This document shows, one piece after another, positions 61,501-64,000 of a DNA stretch of 64,000 nucleotides. This DNA comes from Undaria pinnatifida (Eukaryota; Sar; Phaeophyceae; Laminariales; Alariaceae). The stretch spans positions 16,508,129 to 16,572,128 of the forward strand of contig JABAKD010000002.1 in the NCBI GenBank assembly GCA_012845835.1. Direction: 5' to 3'. Each line of letters begins with the position of its first letter. The stretch's first letter is position 1. The translations under genes and the position numbers were made by a program. Under the pieces are notes generated by a model. The model saw only the letters and a program-made list of their open reading frames with translations. It searched no databases and was not told the DNA's origin.

Positions 61501-64000
61501 TAGGGTTTACGTCTCTACAGACAAGCCGTATGTACGCATTGAGACCACCTACGTTCTTATTCACTAACCGACCTGGCGCTTACTAAATACCCGTGTTACG
61601 TGCTCCATGGTGGCGCGGTATAACATACTAGGAGTATTGCATTTTGAGGGGACACACTTACCCTCGTTTTCCGTGTGTGTCTTGCGGCCACATCAATCTG
61701 TCTGGCGGAGGAAACGCCGTGTGGTCGGTTCTAGGAGAGTATGGCCTATCATTCACTTTACCAGGTGTACCCTTACCAGAGAGGAACGCTTTCTGACCGC
61801 CGTAGCACACCGCCATCACAGACCCCATAGCATAGACTAGATAGGTAGAATAGGTTTTATAGTAGGTTTTATAATAGGTTTTATAGTAGGTGTGTGCTGT
61901 GGACAACATCGATCAGCCCGTGTTCCTTTTCGCGCTTATTATTAGCCGAATATCGATTACGGATTACCGCTCACTACGTAGACTATACTAATAATAATCC
62001 TATACGACTACCGGTTTATCCGTTCTGCGACGACTCTAATAATATAAAAAATTAGAATACACTCCAGCTGTGACATCGAATATTTTGTCGAAACTCATCT
62101 TTGCAAGCTGTGTTTGATACTCCGATCGCGCGTATTACGGGTTGTGTGTCCTCATTAAGGATATAGGTCGGCGACTCCCCTTGCAACTACAAACAGTGCA
62201 GCTATCAGGGTCAACAGGGTGATGTTAGGCAGTCTGTGCGCGGAAACTATAAAACCAGTTTTTGAGGGGGACAAAATCTGATAGCTGTGGAAGGAAATGC
62301 ATCAGTTTATCAATTGAATCCTGTAATTCGAATAACCGGTGAGGGGAGGGGGGGAGGGGGGGAGGGATAGGTGGGGCAGCTCAATTTGTGCTTGGAGACT
62401 ATTATGTTCTCGGTTGTGGCCGCCGCGCTCGAATGATTACGTACACAGCGGGTAGTGAGTACGAGCTAGTAGTGATTAGAGCCGGTCGCCCGGGTTGCGT
62501 ATCAGGTTATAAATCGAGCCTGGTATATAGGTCAGTTTCGTGAGTTCGAATCTCCCCAAGTGCATACTCGTATAAATTCGTGGGGACTTTTTGTTGTGTA
62601 CAAATTGACGTGCGGAGAGCGCGCGAGCGTGAGCTAGCGACACTCGATGAAAAATCGACGAGCAGTGGGATTGCTGAACCCTATGCGCGATAAAAGTTGA
62701 AGGCAAGAACCGGGGGGTTGAAGGGAAGACACCTGTGACCATGGCTTGTCCGGAAGGTGGAAAGTAAAAGTGTGTGAAAAAAAAAAAGGGTAGAGTGTGT
62801 CCTACACAAAGTTTTTCCGACCAAATTACGACTACTACTACGTAGTACGTGAGGCAGGATTTATCCTACAACACAGGACAGCTTCATCAGCATAAAATAT
62901 ATATGGTGTTTCTGCGTTTCGCCCAAAAGGCGAGCTCAAAGCAACACTTCGAAGTATTAACTTCCAACTATCAAGTAGACTATAATATTAATAGTGCTAT
63001 CAGTTATCACCATCATCGTGTACTTTGCGTCATGTATGGATTCAAAACCCATTCATCATCGTGATTTCACGCGCAGGTTCGAGTCCTGCCGACGACGCCA
63101 TTTCCTGTCCCCTGTACAGGTCTGCCTACCTATTAGGCAGATCCTCGGTGAGTACTCACTTTCTTAGCCGCGTGTAGTAGAGAAGCAGCTTTATTATTTC
63201 CACAGAGCCCCCCCGAATAGCAACCGAGAACCGAGGCGCATGCCTCGTTGTCACTTCCTGACTACCCCGAATAGATATCGCCAACATATCATCATTCGGA
63301 AAACGGCCAATTACCTTTCAAATCAGATAATTGCAGGCCTTTCAAGGCCGTACCTTGACGATGATGTGCCAGGTACTTGGGTATTACATAGTATAGTAAT
63401 ATTAGTGGTATGAATTTAGTATGAATAAATAGTACCGCCAGATATTTAGTGTAGGGGAAAGTTTACCTGGTGTAAGATGTAACATACCTGGTATAAGCTA
63501 TAGTTTATGATATTTACCGGCAATCAATGCAGTCTAGGTATTAATAGTAGTGTGCAGGTGGAAGTAGTGTCCTATAACATGCTATTAGTGTTTAGTGAGG
63601 TATTAAAATAGCATACACCACTTACTTACTTGTGAATCTAGCAAAGATCAAGATAGGTAGGTGCGTATAGTAGTATTAATAGTGGTCTGGTGGTGTTGAA
63701 GTCTACGGAAAACTCGGTTGATTTTTGTACCGTCCGCGCGCTTTATATCGTATGCGTTTCAGTGTGATCGTGGTGTAGTTCTGACTCGTACATAAACCGT
63801 TCCAAAGTGCGCGGATACGCGGCAGACACAAAGATTACTATAAACACAGAGTAGAACAACAGCAGTAATTGCAGTATAGCAAATGTAATGGCAACCGAGT
63901 GGCAACTACGATTAATAACTCACGAGTTCGGTGGTGATGTAGAAGTCCCTGACGGTGCTGGTAGGTGGCTTGTTGCGTCGCCCGGAGTTTTTGCCCCTCG
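39870..64000 (-). CDS. Ceruloplasmin/hephaestin-type multicopper oxidase (putative ferroxidase), 3' part, 10 exons
   Basis: Exons in transcript order: 64000-63924 (partial), 57788-57666, 52762-52626, 51329-51156, 50240-50135, 46649-46545, 45133-45014, 43857-43727, 41200-41192, 39930-39870 (TGA). Phases agree throughout, giving 346 visible residues; the N terminus lies beyond the right edge. Cupredoxin domain 1 covers about residues 14-205 and domain 2 residues 206-346. The four copper motifs are H118-P-H120-G, H173-G-H175, H284-x2-H287-x-H289, and H326-C327-H328-x3-H332-x4-M337. Together they supply one type-1 site and the trinuclear cluster. Family hallmarks include [40 protein letters not shown] and [14 protein letters not shown]. 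Enzymes of this family oxidise Fe(II) or other small substrates with O2, usually outside the cell or at the membrane. No C-terminal membrane anchor is seen, since the protein ends directly after the copper motif. Substrate is not determined by the sequence. Confidence 0.93.
40705..40790. repeat. 10-bp minisatellite (ACGGCACAGC)n in oxidase intron 9
   Basis: About eight near-perfect units. Confidence 0.95.
40997..41093. repeat. 10-bp minisatellite (GGTTAAGATG)n in oxidase intron 9
   Basis: About nine units, ending about 100 bp from the 9-nt microexon (on the side of the final exon). Confidence 0.95.
41192..41200 (-). CDS. 9-nt microexon encoding the type-1 copper Cys region
   Basis: On the minus strand the sequence is ggcag|GTTTCATTG|gtgagt. 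Spliced between exon 8 (ending TGG CT) and exon 10 (starting C CAT), it yields L-F-H-C-H-V. This restores the full H-C-H-x3-H-x4-M motif with correct phase. Its position, splice sites, length (a multiple of 3) and residues all match expectation. It lies within intron 8/9, 2.5 kb from exon 8 and 1.3 kb from the last exon. Confidence 0.85.
41395..42055 (-). repeat. Family B element, long form, in oxidase intron 8
   Basis: Mirror of the 21240-22010 copy: poly-C runs at 41411-41432, 41626-41651 and 41739-41752, cagctgtcagattttgtccc, gtcgaccctgatagc-like block, cctatatccttaatgaggac, cagcttgcaaagatgagttt and an ATTTTTATAATATATT end. It begins about 195 bp from the 9-nt microexon. Confidence 0.85.
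42415..42550. repeat. AT-rich palindromic tract with TAGACTA/TAGTCTA
   Basis: Repeats of aattattatctatagactа-like units (attattatctatatata, tatagtctatat) able to fold into hairpins. No coding value. Confidence 0.7.
42945..43385. repeat. Two adjacent minisatellites in oxidase intron 8
   Basis: (GATACAGGTGTTACAG)n at 42945-43030, then (TTAGAAGA)n at about 43180-43380, separated by a short unique stretch. Confidence 0.9.
43533..43625 (-). pseudogene. Decayed partial copy of multicopper oxidase exon 8
   Basis: About 194 bp downstream (in transcript sense) of the functional exon 8. Reading the minus strand gives [20 protein letters not shown], clearly the same segment as VDTLELLP...MTPDAV in exon 8. 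The HxxHxH half is absent and the matching donor is destroyed, with a stop soon after. It is inside intron 8 and probably never included. Confidence 0.75.
43727..43857 (-). CDS. Multicopper oxidase exon 8 (HxxHxH copper motif)
   Basis: Reads [12 protein letters not shown], giving H284, H287 and H289, then DTLELLP and MTPDAVGTW plus CT of a split Leu. The donor gtgagt directly follows. If joined straight to the final exon the frame is kept but residues F-H-C are missing, which is why a microexon was sought. Confidence 0.92.
44025..44185 (+). repeat. Tandem pair of the accatagaacctcgcttcct block
   Basis: About 75 bp repeated almost exactly at 44037 and 44113 (taagaccatagaacctcgct ... ggttttcaatggccag). 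Part of the block that accompanies family D. Within oxidase intron 7. Confidence 0.8.
45014..45133 (-). CDS. Multicopper oxidase exon 7
   Basis: Exactly 40 codons, phase 0 on both sides. Reads [20 protein letters not shown], then [14 protein letters not shown]. This is the family segment that precedes the HxxHxH motif, which follows at the start of the next exon. Confidence 0.93.
46545..46649 (-). CDS. Multicopper oxidase exon 6 (start of domain 2)
   Basis: Encodes 35 residues beginning [18 protein letters not shown], the first strand and the D-E-N-x-S-x-Y-L-E-x-N-I signature of the second cupredoxin domain. Acceptor gttcgcag, donor gtgagt, phase 0 on both sides. Confidence 0.92.
46815..47125. 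mobile_element. Second copy of the GCGTGCTACGATAGAGGTGC element
   Basis: Opens gcgggctacgatagaggtgc at 46817 and closes with its inverse, acctctatcgtagcatgcgt, at about 47103. The interior has ttaaggagccccgtcattca, as in fragments at 41087 and 46413. It lies in intron 5 of the multicopper oxidase gene. Confidence 0.5.
47340..47900 (+). repeat. Dispersed repeat family D, copy 3, with tandem leader
   Basis: Two tandem rounds of the ccatagaccctcgcatccct-type block (47360, 47410), then two rounds of the gaccacgcatcc/ gagacggagcacc block (47500, 47605), then the ccaccatctatctcctagga tail. Interspersed poly-G runs. Lies in oxidase intron 5. Confidence 0.7.
47900..50130. other. Oxidase intron 5, remainder
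   Basis: Apart from repeat families, 49655-49915 holds a plus-strand open frame with a hydrophobic end ([18 protein letters not shown]) but no recognised domain or splice support. Confidence 0.35.
48870..49115 (+). repeat. Dispersed repeat family F, copy 2
   Basis: Second copy of the element at 22200-22520, in oxidase intron 5. Ends in gatagtatatggtagtatga and a tgtgaaaaaggg block (gttgtgaaaatagaggg in the other copy). Confidence 0.5.
50135..50240 (-). CDS. Multicopper oxidase exon 5 (HxH copper motif)
   Basis: Completes the split Trp and reads [20 protein letters not shown], the second His pair (H173, H175) followed by the G-x-I-G-P-L-I-I strand that closes domain 1. Acceptor attcgcag, donor gtaagt. 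Confidence 0.93.
51156..51329 (-). CDS. Multicopper oxidase exon 4 (HPHG copper motif)
   Basis: Starts within the split Asp codon and reads [19 protein letters not shown]118 and H120 are the first His pair of the trinuclear cluster. Further on, [10 protein letters not shown] matches the P-G-x-x-x-x-Y-x-W strand of the family. It ends in a split Trp codon (donor gtgaga). Confidence 0.93.
52626..52762 (-). CDS. Multicopper oxidase exon 3
   Basis: Encodes 45 residues plus two bases, from [15 protein letters not shown] to VHFKNMLP. It contains the conserved [19 protein letters not shown] strand pair of cupredoxin domain 1. Acceptor cgcacag, donor gtgagt. Confidence 0.92.
53868..53990. repeat. 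(AAC)n microsatellite in oxidase intron 2
   Basis: AAC triplets with a few GAC and ATT interruptions; followed at 54112 by a family B end. Confidence 0.95.
55355..56740 (-). repeat. Family B elements, nested/tandem, with long poly-C
   Basis: Two successive minus copies. Poly-C tracts, including a stretch of almost pure C at 55472-55545, alternate with the gtttccgcgcacaga and acctagcaccacacgtataa blocks. The complete end (gatctcacagctggagtgta) is at 56691. In oxidase intron 2. Confidence 0.85.
57320..57405 (-). repeat. Family B solo end
   Basis: cagcttgcaaagatgagttt to TTTTTATAATA, about 85 bp without the inner blocks. Similar solo ends are at 11985-12065, 24070-24185 and, more diverged, 48620-48680 (all minus), and at 54112-54175 (plus). 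Confidence 0.8.
57666..57788 (-). CDS. Multicopper oxidase exon 2 (VEWDYAP exon) with GC donor
   Basis: Acceptor gttgcacag. Encodes 41 residues from [11 protein letters not shown] to LIGQKYMK in phase 0. The donor reads AAG|gcaaga, the usual context of GC-AG introns; no GT donor is available at the homologous position, and the next exon continues the family pattern K-Y-x-K followed by Y-x-E-Y-T-D. Confidence 0.9.
58318..59345 (+). repeat. Family B element, longest copy (about 1 kb) with internal tandem
   Basis: The outer end attataaaaataaaaataca is followed by the inner blocks and then two to three rounds of ctcaatctgtgcgcggaaac / ggtgaggagagggcgga / atgtatatcagt-gaggaactt. Poly-G runs at 58669-58692 and 59308-59327. 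In oxidase intron 1. Confidence 0.85.
59685..59840 (+). repeat. Family B element, short diverged copy
   Basis: aaaatgaaaaatgcactcc to atacaggccggtgatt; similar to the first 150 bp of the long copies with about one mismatch in five. Confidence 0.75.
60185..60997. mobile_element. 813-bp TA-flanked terminal-inverted-repeat element
   Basis: The two ends are perfect 26-bp inverted repeats starting CAGTACTGGGCCCTATATAG, each bordered by TA (60183-60184 and 60998-60999), consistent with a TA target duplication. Inside both ends are many copies of AATAGTGCAGGT in both orientations, some back to back as perfect hairpins (60269-60301, 60830-60885). The middle (60330-60820) has only short open frames and no recognised transposase, so this looks like a non-autonomous DNA transposon, Tc1/mariner-like by target site. 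Confidence 0.8.
61855..61890. repeat. Short tandem repeat (TAGGTTTTATAG)n
   Basis: Three to four units in oxidase intron 1. Confidence 0.85.
62040..62410 (+). repeat. Family B element in oxidase intron 1
   Basis: tagaatacactccagctgtg through gcgcggaaactataaaacca, ataaccggtgaggggaggg and a final truncated ctcaatttgtgcttggag. Confidence 0.85.
63073..63102 (+). other. tRNA 3'-half-like sequence
   Basis: gcaggttcgagtcctgc forms a perfect T-arm stem-loop and is followed by cgacgacgcca, resembling an acceptor strand with encoded CCA. The matching 5' acceptor strand (cgtcgtcg) was not found upstream. Likely a tRNA fragment or pseudogene in oxidase intron 1. Confidence 0.3.
63924..64000 (-). CDS. 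Multicopper oxidase exon at right edge (partial)
   Basis: Encodes 25 residues ending [11 protein letters not shown] before the donor gtgagt. It continues directly as VEWDYAP in the next exon, the normal start of the first cupredoxin domain. The preceding Arg/Lys/Pro-rich residues would lie between a signal peptide and domain 1. The exon runs off the window. Confidence 0.8.

Overview
This is nuclear DNA from a eukaryote with large introns and a very high repeat load. The two genes that can be read with confidence are split into small exons (9 to 183 nt) joined by GT-AG introns (one GC-AG) of 0.3 to 6 kb. A ceruloplasmin/hephaestin-type multicopper oxidase, a secreted beta-helix protein resembling the chlamydial Pmp repeat, and many poly-G/poly-C runs would fit a photosynthetic stramenopile such as a brown alga. 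That assignment is inference; other large-genome algae are not excluded.

Layout. From 1 to about 4.0 kb there are tandem duplications, a 254-bp MITE-like element and three consistent minus-strand exons of an unrecognised gene. From 4 to 23 kb the DNA is mostly repeats: a 110-bp G-rich minisatellite (6.1-7.6 kb), a 26-bp minisatellite (10.9-11.4 kb), a GAT-rich tract (13.07-13.43 kb), another minisatellite (14.9-15.3 kb), tRNA-like SINEs (18.5-19.1 kb) and several dispersed families. A minus-strand membrane-protein fragment lies at 8.9-10.5 kb.

From 23,176 to 36,461 on the plus strand I reconstruct a complete 13-exon gene (1185 nt, 394 aa). It encodes a signal peptide followed by a right-handed beta-helix in which seven consecutive exons each encode one coil in the same phase. 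An antisense, intron-less relative of the 1.6-4.0 kb gene sits in its fifth intron.

From 64,000 down to 39,870 on the minus strand lies the 3' part of a multicopper oxidase gene: 10 exons, 346 visible residues, with the 5' end beyond the window. All four copper-binding motifs are present. The type-1 copper cysteine is recovered only by including a 9-nt microexon at 41,192-41,200. The two genes converge, separated by 3.4 kb of minisatellite and possible small ORFs. Introns of the oxidase host repeats, including a TA-flanked 813-bp inverted-repeat element at 60.2-61.0 kb.

One repeat family (called family B here) occurs in about 14 places on both strands. If the beta-helix protein is cell-surface or secreted and the oxidase is a ferroxidase, both would act outside the cytosol, but nothing in the sequence links them functionally.
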